From positions 6,140,501 to 6,204,500 of the forward strand of contig NC_088309.1 in NCBI RefSeq assembly GCF_910592395.1: a stretch of 64,000 nt of DNA, written 5' to 3'. The translations under genes were made by a program, and so were the position numbers. The notes under the pieces are model-generated. The model worked only from the letters and a program-made list of their open reading frames with translations, made no database searches and was not told the origin of the DNA. Each line of letters opens with the position of its first letter. The first letter of the stretch is position 1. Source of the stretch: Lineus longissimus. Taxonomy: Eukaryota > Nemertea > Pilidiophora > Heteronemertea > Lineidae. Positions 11,929 through 23,319 of this stretch are shown one piece after another.

Positions 11929-14900
11929 TTATAAGTCTTCTGTGCTGTCAAGGTCATCACCGCTGAGATCGTATGGTTTCTCCAGCTTGTTGAGCCCACA
12001 GTCGACAATGGTGACCTTGGTTTCTGGGACGGCGGTGTCTGGGTTTGCCTTCACATTGCCGACGGTTTCCACAGTTTTCTGCAAAGACGAAAGGAGCTTG
12101 AACAACATCATAATAAAAGTGATGCTCTGAGTGAAAGTTGACCAATATGTGTCAAATTGATTTTTTCACATTGTGCAGTACATGTAGTTTAGAAACGGCC
12201 ATCCCTCCAGTGACGCCGTTAGTGTTTACGTAAATATCACTAAATACATTGTTATCTGTCTATTTTTTAAAATTTCGACTGCGTTGTCGATAAAACATGC
12301 TTACCATTCCACGGATGACCTTTCCGAAGACAATGTGCTTGTTATCGAGCCACCTAGCCCTGGAGAGGAGGATGAAGAACTGAGATCCGTTGGTGTTCTT
12401 GCCGTGGTTGGCCATGGCGACCCATCCGGGGCTCCTGTGGCTCAGGGTGAATTTCTCATCATTGAATCGGTCTCCGTAGATGCTGGTACCTGAAAGAGTA
12501 GAAAAGGCTTAGAGTCGTACGTTGCGATTTCCGTCATGATACCAAGAGGAACCGCATGGTGTCATTTTAGTCCAGAACAAGATGGTTTTGATGAGCTTTT
12601 GCAACGAAGCACTAACGTCTGTGGTGTCATCAACATTATTTTATACGCGACACTCATATACCGGCTTTCATACCCCGGTATTAAAATTCGAGGACTCGAG
12701 AAACTCTTCAAAAAGCGACTTCGACAAAGTCTACAATACTTCGTACTTAGGCGATCGTTCTCTTCGTAAGGGTTGCGAAACCATCCCGATGTCTGTAAAC
12801 CATCACCAGAAATATTACTTCCTTGTGAAGAGAATTGAAAGACAGTTTACCAACCAAGAAAGCTAAGCCTATAAAAGAACTCTAGTGAAAAGGAGCGTTG
12901 AAAGTCAGCAAGGTTTGGCGCCGGCACAGGTGGTTTCGAGTTGATCATAATGAGCATTGGTCTCATAATGAGCATCTCACACTGATGCCTTACGCGCTTG
13001 ACCATGATGGGCAATTTCAGCCTTCAGCATGTCTGTATCTCAGGGTGCGACCAAGCGATGAGATTACATATTATCTCAAGTACGTCCTCTCATAGAAAAG
13101 CCGCCGGGACAGTTTTTCTTGGGCTCCCGACACAGCCTGATGTTTTCATTTTATTTCATTTTTTCCTCGGTTTAGGGGAAGGGACGAGGCCGATACCGCT
13201 GCGTCCGGAGTGTTCTCTAGCTCAGAACGTCGCAACAGACCCACGGGTATCTGACACAAGACAAGATGCACATTATGTCGAACTGAAACTTTATACGAAA
13301 GATTGACGGGAATATGACGAGAGTTTGACGGGAAGATGGCGGGAATCGCCGGTGGCCCAACCCGCCGCATGACACTTTTTTTTGTTGGAACAAGTTGTGC
13401 GTCGGAAAGTGCAGTTGTGGTGCAGGGATCATTGACGCTCGACTTACTGCCCAACCCGTCCTTGGATACAATGTCGCCCATCTGAATCACGAAATCAGGA
13501 ATAACGCGGTGGACGATTGTATCTTTATAACTGAGCTCTGGGATGAAGTTGTGGTTTTGGTGATGACGACGTTCGACTTTCCAATGGTCCAGATCCTAAG
13601 GCAGGAATTAAAAGCGGTATGAGGACACGATGGTTAGGCTATAGTATCCTTGGATACCATGTCCTAATACGCAGAAAATAAATCTCAGTTGAGATAATGT
13701 GCATCTTGTCTCAGTTAAGATATCTTATTGTTCATGTTAATAGTTCCAGCACTTTAGAAAATTCTCACCCTACTTTATCTCAGATGTGATTTTTCGCATC
13801 TCAGGTTCCCCATATGCCCACCCGAAACCTCAGTGATCGCGGGTTGTTAAAAACAACTCAGCGTCATAGGCTATGGCGTTAACTTAACTAATGTTAACGC
13901 CAACTTGGCGTTAAGTCAAATTAATTTGACCTTAGATTTAGTTGAAGGGGATAACGCCAAGTTAGCGACGCCGGTCTCAGGTCAATATGACTGTGATTTG
14001 CATGAGAAGGTTGTGCAGAGCCATAAATTTGAAACAATAAAAGTAACTTTAAATTAGATAGCTCGATGAACAATTTTTCTGGGAATAACATCATGATATC
14101 CAAGGTTTTTTTTCTAATGGATTATGATAATCCGGGCAAACTGCAAACCTTGATTTCTGAAAGCAAAAATAATCCAAACAAAATTAATGCCACCAAGCGG
14201 TGAATAGAAAAACTACCAGTCCCGCAAGACGTCTTCTAAGTCACAACCTACCGCCGGTTCCGTCTCCGATTGTGATGTCACCCATTTGAATGACGAAATC
14301 AGCGACAATTCTGTGGATTGGGGTGTTCTTGTAGCTGAGTTTTCGCTGAGGGTGGAAGAGTAAAAACACAAGATTTAAAATGGAATCTTTAGCACAATAC
14401 CACGGGGTTTATTTTAATGATTTCTAAAAATAATGTTATCAAATCTCAAAATGCCATCAAGTAGTTCCCCAAATTCCATGAATATAAAATAAGCTGTAAG
14501 TTTGTAACATTTCTGTACGATTTTATTCGTGGTCTCGACGTGGCACAACGTGGCATGGTCCATAGTAAAACAAATCATGGTCCCAGGCAACAGCTGTGCG
14601 GACTTCAGTCAATCACTGCCCGGCCATTATTGAGGTAGCTCGGAGATCGATACCCCAATGGAACAGTTGGTGTGACACCGTGGCACCTCGATTCAGAGAG
14701 CAGTTTCGAGAGAGCAGTTTCTCTGTTTAGAATAACAACAGCAACAAAAAAAAACAGTTGAATATAGAGTAATAATGATGTTAACGCTTTATTGAAATAA
14801 CAATGACGAAGTCCACTTGTTCGCCTTGCGATTAGGACAACTCATGAACTGCTTGTAGCTGCACTGGAACCATAAGTCACCACTATTGTGATTGACCGGT

Positions 14901-15553
14901 TTATCTCCTAAACGTAGGCTTACACGTCAACGCAACGTCTCTATTGTCATTAGCAGTGATGGGGAGGGGGCATTTCAGAATGTTCGCTTAAAGGCCTTGC
15001 TTAAAGGGGTCGAGTCAAAGGTGTACTCACTTTGGGTGGGTGGACTGGTGTGTGTCCCTTGACGAGGCTGACGAAATTGAGGCGAGTGACAGGGCATGTC
15101 TCTCCGAATACGGCAATCACAAATCTACCTCTGTAATCTTCGCCCTTTCCGTCCAAATCTTTGATTTCTACATCAAACCAAGCCTCGTCTGTGACCGTGT
15201 AGTTGCCTTGCTCAGCATAAGCGGCCGCAAAGACCCCCAACAAAATGGTGACTATAGTTGTCGTCTGCATCGTGTGTTATTTTTTGGTGTCTATAAAAAA
15301 ACATAATGAAGGAAAATAACGGACTTACGTCTGCTCTTGGGTATCCTTGAGTAAGGGCCACAAAATTCAGCACTGTCGCTGGAACTATTTTGCCAAATAA
15401 TGCGATGGTGAATTTGCCCTTGTAGTCTTTGATCTCTTTCCCGTCTCCCTTGATTTCAACCTCAAACCATGCTTCGTCTGTCACGGTGTATTTCACGCCA
15501 TACGCGGTGCTGGCTAGGCCGAGAAAGGCCAGCAACAAGCTCTGGGGCGTCAT
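11929..15553 (-). CDS. Secreted/ER cyclophilin (peptidyl-prolyl isomerase) with duplicated alternative exons
   Basis: Minus-strand exons in transcription order: 1a 15553-15329, 1b 15270-15031, 2a 14345-14252, 2b 13535-13448, 3 12489-12305, 4 12078-11929. The 1a+2a product would be 217 residues and 1b+2b 220; all four 1/2 pairings keep frame. Exons 1a and 1b each encode a start, a signal peptide and a related strand ([15 protein letters not shown]). Exon 2a gives the catalytic segment [14 protein letters not shown] (Arg, Phe and Gln retained, Met61 of CypA replaced by Val). Exon 3 gives [14 protein letters not shown] and [12 protein letters not shown], with the Trp and His of the active site. 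Cyclophilins isomerise Xaa-Pro bonds; a signal peptide places this one in the secretory pathway. The protein ends TEDL, loosely like a KDEL-type retrieval signal, so ER residence is possible. Closest to the PPIB class. The family call is secure; the splice combinations are inferred. Confidence 0.88.
13448..13535 (-). CDS. Cyclophilin exon 2b (alternative to 2a)
   Basis: Encodes [20 protein letters not shown] and onward to KDGLG, paralogous to exon 2a, and ends at a GTAAGT donor in phase 1 that joins exon 3. The acceptor is ambiguous: the strong CATCCCAG ends at 13538, but only the next AG (13537-13536, preceded by G) gives the correct frame. Use of the stronger site shifts frame and reaches TGA within the exon. 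The exon may be used inefficiently or serve as a poison exon. Confidence 0.7.
13895..13930. repeat. Palindrome cluster in the cyclophilin intron
   Basis: 13895-13913 is a 19-bp palindrome with one central odd base (TAACGCC-AAC-TTGGCGTTA read through), and 13915-13930 is a perfect 16-bp palindrome (GTCAAATTAATTTGAC). Both lie beside an inverted pair GGCGTTAAC (13875-13883) and GTTAACGCC (13893-13901). Confidence 0.8.
15031..15270 (-). CDS. Cyclophilin exon 1b (alternative to 1a)
   Basis: 80 codons from the ATG at 15270, ending CCCAAA before a GTGAGT donor in phase 0. Leader [18 protein letters not shown], then [14 protein letters not shown] strong acceptor (TTTTTTTATAG) precedes the exon, which would begin at 15290 with 20 nt of leader before the ATG. 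If 1a were spliced onto 1b, those 20 nt shift frame and TAG follows about 13 codons later, so the two should be mutually exclusive. Confidence 0.8.
15329..15553 (-). CDS. Cyclophilin exon 1a
   Basis: 75 codons from the ATG at 15553, ending at a GTAAGT donor in phase 0. Hydrophobic leader [15 protein letters not shown], then the [13 protein letters not shown] strand and [11 protein letters not shown] pyrimidine-rich acceptor (CTCTTTCCCAG) lies 17 nt upstream of the ATG, so a non-coding leader exon may splice here. Joined to exon 2a it reads [15 protein letters not shown]. Confidence 0.82.
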
Positions 15554-15599
15554 GGGTTCGAACCTCTGGGAAAGAGCGGAAAATACACCGTTTGAGACA

Positions 15600-18500
15600 G
15601 AAGCCGGCTCTGTGCGTGTGAAAAGTCACTAAAGGAAACTTTGTGCGATGAAAACGTTATTTGTGGGTAAATTATAAGCGAACGTTCTAACATGATGATT
15701 GTGCTGTCATATTTTTGATATATCATAAATGGTTAATTGCGCTCATCATTTTCATTGAAGCGTGGAACTATTCCGGCGCAAGTCCAATAACTATGACTAC
15801 TAAGCTAGATCATAGCCTGGCACTAGAAGACACACTGTCAGTGATACTAATGATAAAAAACTCACTAGTATAGAAAAGCTGAGCACAAGGCCCCAGGGGC
15901 GATAGAACTAAAATATTTTTGAAATAGCGCGAATCATACGAACACATGTAGCATTTAATTGAATTGAACCGCCGAGTTAACGCTGACATGTATCATAGGT
16001 TAATTGCGACGTCACAATCACTCACAACCTCGGACATGGACTTAGTCTGCATACGTTCAATCACGGACACTATTCTGAGCTCGGTGCGACAAATTTGAAG
16101 CGTAGTAAGAGGCATGGTTTTGAAACCGGAAATACGTTTGCAGACTTGATGGGCGACACCTCACCCCATAAAATAGATGTCTTAGCACAAAATCGATGTA
16201 TAATATGGCCTTTTCCCAATTCTAGAAAGTTTTTAAAACGAATTCGGGAAAATCCTCTTTAAAACGGTTTCAATTTCAATCTAGCAACATTTAGGTTCCT
16301 CCCTAGTTCCTCCCTCCTGCTTGAAGTTATGAAAATACAATAGGGAGGTTCCGATTTTGATCCGAGAACGAGAATGATATTGAGGTTGCATTTTCACGAT
16401 GGATATCGCGTTGCCTGTTGTCAGAAAGACTCGATGACATTAACCAGAAAACTAAAATCATCTCGTTCACATTCTCGTTCTCGGATCAAAATCTTAACCT
16501 CTCTAATGATGGTGAATTATCTGTTGTCTGAAACCCAAAATCATTTTTCGAACTAATCTAAATGATAATCTTGCAACAAGTAAGATTAATATCATCCCAC
16601 AGCAGCCGTCAATTTCATTGTAGATTACATCTGTGATGTTGTAAACAAAGATGAATGGGGATTGCGATAGTTGTGACTATTGTATGCGGACAGACAGTCA
16701 ATAAAAATAGATAAAAATCTAACTTACCGAAGTTTTTAAATGCTAACCACCGATCAACAAGCTGATAAAATTCCGGACAAAATGAGCGAGTTATGTTGGG
16801 ACAATTCCCTATATGAAACAAGAAGTGTCGCCACGAAGTTGCGACCACAACCAATCAGTGCTGGCCCATCTGTCAAAAATCATTAAGCATCGATTAGAAC
16901 CTGATGGGACCACGCACTGGCGAATTGGGGGAGAGCAGCTACGCCACAGTCGCGTATAGTTACATAATAAACATGAAACAGACTTATTAAATCATGAATA
17001 TAACATTCAATGAGTCTTTCATAGAACGAAAATATTCTAGTCTAAAAATTTGCAAAAAACTCTAAAATTTGGCGCTTTTGGATATTTTGTCTTCCCCTGT
17101 TAAAGCAATGTTGGAATCCTTGCCATGCTGGTTTGGTCCACGTTTGGCTCCCAGTTTCCATGCTTTATGTGATTCTCATTGATTTTGTAATTGATGTGGC
17201 AAAGAGAACGTGGCATTTTATTGTTAAATCACAGTCCACGAACTCACCCAAGACACGTCCAGTTCAAAATTCTAAAATTAGCTGTCACAGATGCTTGTAC
17301 AGTAACACATCACCAGATAAGATTTGACTGCCCTTTCTGACTTGGATTTAAATTGTTTTCTTGCCATGCAAATTCAATTTTATGGGCGGCAAAAAAGATA
17401 CATAAGACACTTCTATAAATACTTCTATGAATCTTATCATTACTGAGTTGCACAGAGAGAAATTTTGGGATATTTGTCACTTTCCCCTGATATCGGTCGT
17501 ATGAGGACAAAGTCACAACCAGGAGGTCGGGATATAATGACTATATATAATGAACCTTAAAATGACACATAACACAGCAAAATGCTGTTGCGAACCGGCA
17601 TGAATATCATTAATCTATCTGCACAACTTATTTACTACCATGTGCATTTCCACATTATATACGTAGCATGAAGAATGATTAAAACCTGTCTTGAAGTGTC
17701 TCCTCCAAGTCAGGACTATATGTCACAACCTGATAATAGATCTCAGAGACAATTCTGAAATGGGCTACAGACGGCGGAGGCGTGCCAACTTTATGGAATT
17801 GAGCGTATTTCTACGTAGTATATCCCCAGGAATAGTGATTAGGATGACGAATGGACTGTGTCGGCAGTCTAACACCGGTGTCGGAGTATGAGCTGTCCTA
17901 GGATAGAGTGTCCGGAGAACTTGCGCTTTTATCTCTCAGCTCTTGACGGTCATGGCCTCTTATAGGACGATGTACCATTATCCCTAAGAATTCAATTGGG
18001 CCGGACACTTTTTTCTTCACCGGCTCTGTCGTTGAAAACAAAATTTAATGAACTTTTGTAACAAGCTTAATTTGTTGGAGCAGCTTATTTTGCGCCAGTC
18101 CTTAAACAAGCTTCTACATGAAATGTTTTTGCTGAGCGACCTGAGGACCAAGCTGTCGCAGGGGTGAAAAGGTGAAACTCCCGACCGCTAATGACCCTTT
18201 AGTGAGACCAGTGCCCTTTTGCCCCTTCCTTTCAGATAGCTCTCCCTGACCTCGGGTTAGTTAATCGTTCCATCCAAGTTCCTGTCAGATGTCAGTTCCT
18301 AACCTCGGGTTAGTTCATCGTTTCCATCCACGTTCCGCCTATCCATCAACGACACGAGGGCCAATATATAGATATATACCAAATCGAGGGTTAATTGACT
18401 AAAATATTGTCACAGGTGGTACGTACAGTAGTGGTCGTCATTTAACGGAGCGATTCATATAATCCAGCACATCGTGGCCAAGCTTTTGTCGCGATTCGCA

Positions 18501-19115
18501 CGTGTTTACATGGAAGAGTGACATATGGGTGAGAGAGTATGGTTGTGACACGCGTGCGTGTGGCAATCGATTGCATTCATTAGCTAGGCATGCTCTTTGT
18601 TTTTGGTCACGGCCGCGTGTTGACTCTGAGCATATTGGATGAATTAGCATAGCATAGGCCTATATGGGCTCCCAAGGCAGCCAGCCAATTGCGCCTGTCC
18701 ATGCGCCATCCTGTCATCTACTGTCAGGGGATACATGGCCGCTGCCGTATGACTAGGACCTATTGAGGGTCCTTTCAAAGAAGCATCAAATGAAGGGGGT
18801 TAAGGACCCCACCCCCAGAATCTTCACACAGTACAATTTTACTGGGACTAACACGACGGGGGTCTTAGATTTCAGCCATAGTTCAAGCATTTTTTATTCT
18901 GTCTGTGAGGGTACAGCCTACTGATTTTTGTCGCTGTCTCAAAAAGGTGGTAAACGCGGCCACTCAGGATTAACACAACAACCACAAAAAGGGGCCCTTT
19001 CAAAATCTAAAAATGTTACGATTAATTTTTGTTACTAATTTGCAGTATTTCACCTGCATTTCAAGTATTCGATAAAAAATGCGATGATTAAAGTACTCTA
19101 GAACCTGTGGCAGCC
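15600..19115. other. Intergenic between cyclophilin and ERI2, no gene recognised
   Basis: Divergent promoter region of the two flanking genes. Contains a short direct duplication around 18240-18340 (ACCTCGGGTTAGTT appears twice) and the inverted repeat at 16353-16493. No coding sequence recognised. Confidence 0.5.
16353..16493. repeat. Hairpin-type inverted repeat
   Basis: A perfect 24-bp inverted repeat: left arm 16353-16376 (begins GATTTTGATCCGAGAACG) and right arm 16470-16493. GAGGTT extends the match imperfectly outward. The loop is about 93 bp with no coding content. A MITE-like footprint is likely; target duplications were not clear. Confidence 0.75.
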
Positions 19116-22100
19116 ATGAAATCTACTAAAGAGCTGGCGAGGTAATTGAAATATCTGTCTTCAAAGTGTCCGACATTGGATACCGGATTTTTTCTGCAAA
19201 TGCATGTCAGAGTTGATTGACGATTGTCGGATATACTGTAAACCTGTTAGATTGACTTATAGTGGTTTAATACCAGAGAAAGAGGAGGCTGGAGTGCCCA
19301 ATCCTATTCACAGAGAAAGAGTTAATAGAGCAAGGTCATCTGCCGGTGTGGGCATGGATGGATTGGTGGATCCCATCGTGTGGAGTTGTTTTACTGTCAA
19401 CTCAACTCCCTGTGTATAGTGTTCACCCAATCAGTGAATCACTGTTGTCTGTTTTATCGACCCAAATAGAATTGATATCCTATCATTTTTTCAGGGAACT
19501 TGGTCTGCTGAGAAAACGTTCTTCCTCAAGTCATCCAGATGCAAGATGGAAAAGGCTAAAAACAAAATGTAAATTTATTCGTAGACCTAGCTGCAAAAAG
19601 AAATTCTAGAACTACGCTACCTATTCTAGCGAGTTAACCTTCATTACCAAAGGGACAATGATAGAAGTTTATATTGAATTTAAGAATTCTTCAAGTCTCA
19701 TCCTGTTATTCCATGAAACTGCAGTGCTTTTTTCCCCTTTTCCAGGTCAGATCTTTTCCTATTTGATTGTCATCGATTTTGAGTCAACTTGCTGGGAAAA
19801 TACAAGAAACACACCTCAGGAGATTAGTAAGTAAAGTTCCTTGCATCCTAACCTTGTCACTGGAGATTAGGAATCGACCAAACGCATAAGTTTTTATTTT
19901 CTGTCAATTTTTGGGGATATCTGAATTTTATGTTAAATTTGTTTCTATTTTCAGTTGAATTTCCCGCTGTTTTGTTGAACACTGCCACTGGTCAAATCGA
20001 AGATGAATTCCATACCTACGTTTTGCCTCACGAACATCCAATTCTCAGTGAGTTCTGTAGGACGCTCACTGGAATATCTCAGGTACAGTAGAGTGCTGCT
20101 CCGGCTAGAGTGAAAAAGTGCTAGAGAGTAAATAATGTTAACACGCCAGCACTTGTTCACTCTAGAATGATACTGGTTAAAGCCATTGTGCTGTTTGCTT
20201 CCAGTTGAAATAATTGGCCGGTGCTAGCTTGTCATTATGAATATGAATATTAAAGTAAAGTTAAATTGATTAGGTGCTGTTTCCACGTAATATATATAAA
20301 CATTGTTTAAGAGTGCCCCCCCCCCCACTTGTGAGTGAGTTATGTGTAGTGTCTCCTGGATGGATACCTTTTCGGGCCTTTTGGAACTTGCCCAGAGTGT
20401 CCATCTGGCGTATTCTATAGTCTTGAATGTTCTGGATGATTGATTTTATTACCTTGCAGGAGAAAGTGGACAATGGTATCCCACTTAATATCTGCCTCAG
20501 TAAATTTAACCGTTGGTTAAACCGCCTGTCCGAGGAGAAGAAGATTAAGTATAACACTGGAGAAGAGGGGTCTCTGCTTTGCACATTTGCTACATGGTCA
20601 GGTAAGGGCAAACAATCAAGTCAATGATGCACTCGACTCTGGAGAAGTTTGATATCAATATCCAAAAAGGACAGAGTTAAAAAATCAAATCACCGATACA
20701 CTGGAGTCAAAATTTTAATGACGAGGTCTCAACCGGTTGGAGAGTGTCAAAAGACCATGTCACAACTTGTTAGTTATAATAGTTTACTTAACTACCGGTA
20801 GAAGAAAAGAGAACCTGAATTCGATTCTGATCCATCTATATCATTGGATATGTTAACCTTACAAACTGTTTGAATATGAAGAGTAATAATTTTGATTTTC
20901 CAGATTGGGATTTTGGTGTTTGCTTGTTCTACGAGTGTCGAAGGAAACAGCTAAGGAAGCCAGCAGCTCTGAACAGTTGGTTGGATCTGCGTGCAACATA
21001 CAGGGTAGGTCCAGGATCGAAGCTAGATCAAGCTATACCCAGCTGATCAGCCTGCATCATTCTCTACTGCTCATGTATGGTGTAACTTGGTCAACGGGTA
21101 CCCAATGATCGTCCTGTCCCGGCAGGTTGCCAAATATACATCTAAATGTCGCAATCTTCAGTCCTCAGAGTGTACATAATTCACTGTTCTGCATTTATTT
21201 GCCTTGGTAGCATACAATGTACATGTACATGTAGATTGTTGTAATGCCCCAAAATGTTACAGGATAGACCTTATCCAGAAATTCAATGGTGCAGTATACA
21301 TAAGACCGTATCTATATTTATCCGAGCAATTCTATGTTACAGTCTAGAACTTATCTACTTTTCTTCTAGAAATTCTATGAAAGAAGACCCAATGGACTGA
21401 ATGGAGCCTTGAAAGACCTTGGAATTAAGTTCGAAGGGAGGGAACATTCAGGACTTGACGATGCCAGGAACACGGCCCGACTTGCGTGGCGAATGATCAA
21501 GGATGGCTGCATCATGACGGTCACTAAATCGCTTGATGGGGTAAGGTCATGGACTGCCACCTAGACTTGTTCCTAACAATCATTATCCTGCTGGACGAGT
21601 TTCTCAGTGCTGACTTAATTGATAGATAAAGATCTTGATCGATAAAGGTCTTGCCTTCTAAAGTTAACTTTATGATGTCATTGACATTGTTGTCTTGTGT
21701 AATCATATTCTGTTTGCTCTCAATATAGAAATGTAATCAAAATACTGGTACCTCTTTACAGGTTTCTTTGCAACCTGTTTGTTTTCTCACAAATTGATTA
21801 TTCGTATTCACAATTATCAATCAGAATAAAATTCAAACTGACCTTTGAAGTAAAATTGTTTTGTAATCCATTTCTTATGTGTTCTCTATGCCAATGGAAT
21901 TGTGCACAGAGTGTATGAGAAACAGCTTTTGACTGTCTATCAGTACCGTAACTATTAACAACTTTTGTGTTTATTTTACTAAAGAGTTTTTAGTCTTTTC
22001 TTGCGACAGTGTACTACACCACTGTCCCGCTATCGAAAGCTTCATTCCTACCTTGTAACAAGTAACCTAATCTTTTCCTTTTGGTTTCTTTTTAGAAGCA

Positions 22101-23319
22101 TGCTAAAGCAGCACCCAGTTTGGTCCGAACCTTTCAAGCCTGCACTTCTTCAAACGTTAACGTTATGACGGATCTGCACTCTACTGACATGGCAAACAGT
22201 AACAGTAACAAGCCTAACCAATCTTCACACTCTGCTTCCTTGACCAGACCTCCAAGTGAAAGGAATACCCCTATTTCGGTGGAAAATTCAGCAAGCGGAC
22301 CCCAAGTTTCGAAACAATTTGAAATGAACATCAATGTTAGCACTGGGAAAGAGGACATTGTACTCGTAGACAAGAAGGACATTCTGTTGAATTCGAGCAG
22401 GATGGTTGAACCTTATGAGGAGTCTGAGTGTGACATGCAACCCGGCATTTTAGAATTAGGCATGTGTGAGGATGAAGACGATGTCACAATCTACAAGGAC
22501 AAAAACCACTTTGAGGAAACGACTGTTTTGCAGAAATGTGATAGAAAAGAAAATAGGGATACTCATAAAGGAAATAGCTGTGATAAGAAATTAGATGGCA
22601 ATCAACAAAATGCAGACATTTCTGGGAAACTCGTTTGTGATTCAGGGAAAATCTCAATGCCTGCTTCAATAGGGACAAAAATTGTGCAGCAACAAAAGTT
22701 CAAGATTCTTTCTGATGGTGGTCTGTCTCGTAAAGTAGGAGGTAACCTTACTGAAAAACATTCAAGTACTCCGGTTGTGCCCATGGTTCTCAAAGACAAA
22801 AAGAATATATTTACTCCCAGAATTGGTGAGGGTTCAAAGAAAGTGCAGTCAAGCTTGCTCGGTAAATCAGATCAGTATTGTCATTTCAAAACATCTACAA
22901 ACACAGTACCTGGTTCAGTGTGTGGAGCTGTAAAAAGTGGCTTCAAAACTCCTTTCACTGCCCAGCGGGTTAGTGACATGAAAGTGACGCCACCCCTGTG
23001 TAAATGTGGTCGGCGGTCGAAACGTCGCGTTGCCCAGACTCCTGGTCCTAACCAAGGCAGGGGGTTCTTCTCATGTCCTCATGGGAGTGCTGGGAAGAAC
23101 AAAGGTTGTGGTTACTTCCTTTGGGAGTCTGTCTATCTGCAGAACCGGTCTCCCCAACTTTTTGCTAGTCCATTCTCTTATGCTGCTAGGGTGAGTGGGG
23201 CATCTCCAGAACTTGACTCGGTCACCCAGAAGTTGAGTTTCAGTAGGCCTGTTGGATTAGATAGCTCCAGGAAAAGTTTAGGGGTTCGACCTGGTTTACA
23301 TGCCAACAAAAGGATCTGA
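19116..23319 (+). CDS. ERI2: ERI1 exoribonuclease 2 (DEDDh 3'-5' exonuclease with GRF zinc finger)
   Basis: Eight exons: 19116-19141, 19495-19568, 19746-19826, 19955-20082, 20460-20601, 20904-21004, 21370-21540, 22096-23319; 648 residues (human about 690). The DEDDh active site is complete: Asp44 and Glu46 in IDFESTCW, Asp151 in the TWSDWD motif, His210 and Asp215 in HSGLDDARNT. The family removes nucleotides from RNA 3' ends; the in-vivo substrate of ERI2 is poorly known. The 408-residue last exon encodes a disordered linker and then, near residues 540-585, a GRF-type zinc finger (CKCGRRSKR, a central FSCPHG, and GCGYFLWES), as in vertebrate ERI2. The tiny first exon (MKSTKELA plus a split Arg) was chosen because it joins in frame to GELGLLRKRS-type sequence matching the vertebrate N-terminus. 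AATAAA near 23557 is a plausible poly(A) signal. Confidence 0.93.

Noticed and set aside
22134-22799. Minus-strand open frames opposite the last ERI2 exon
   Set aside because: Shadows of the real coding strand, whose frame matches the ERI2 exonuclease and GRF finger.
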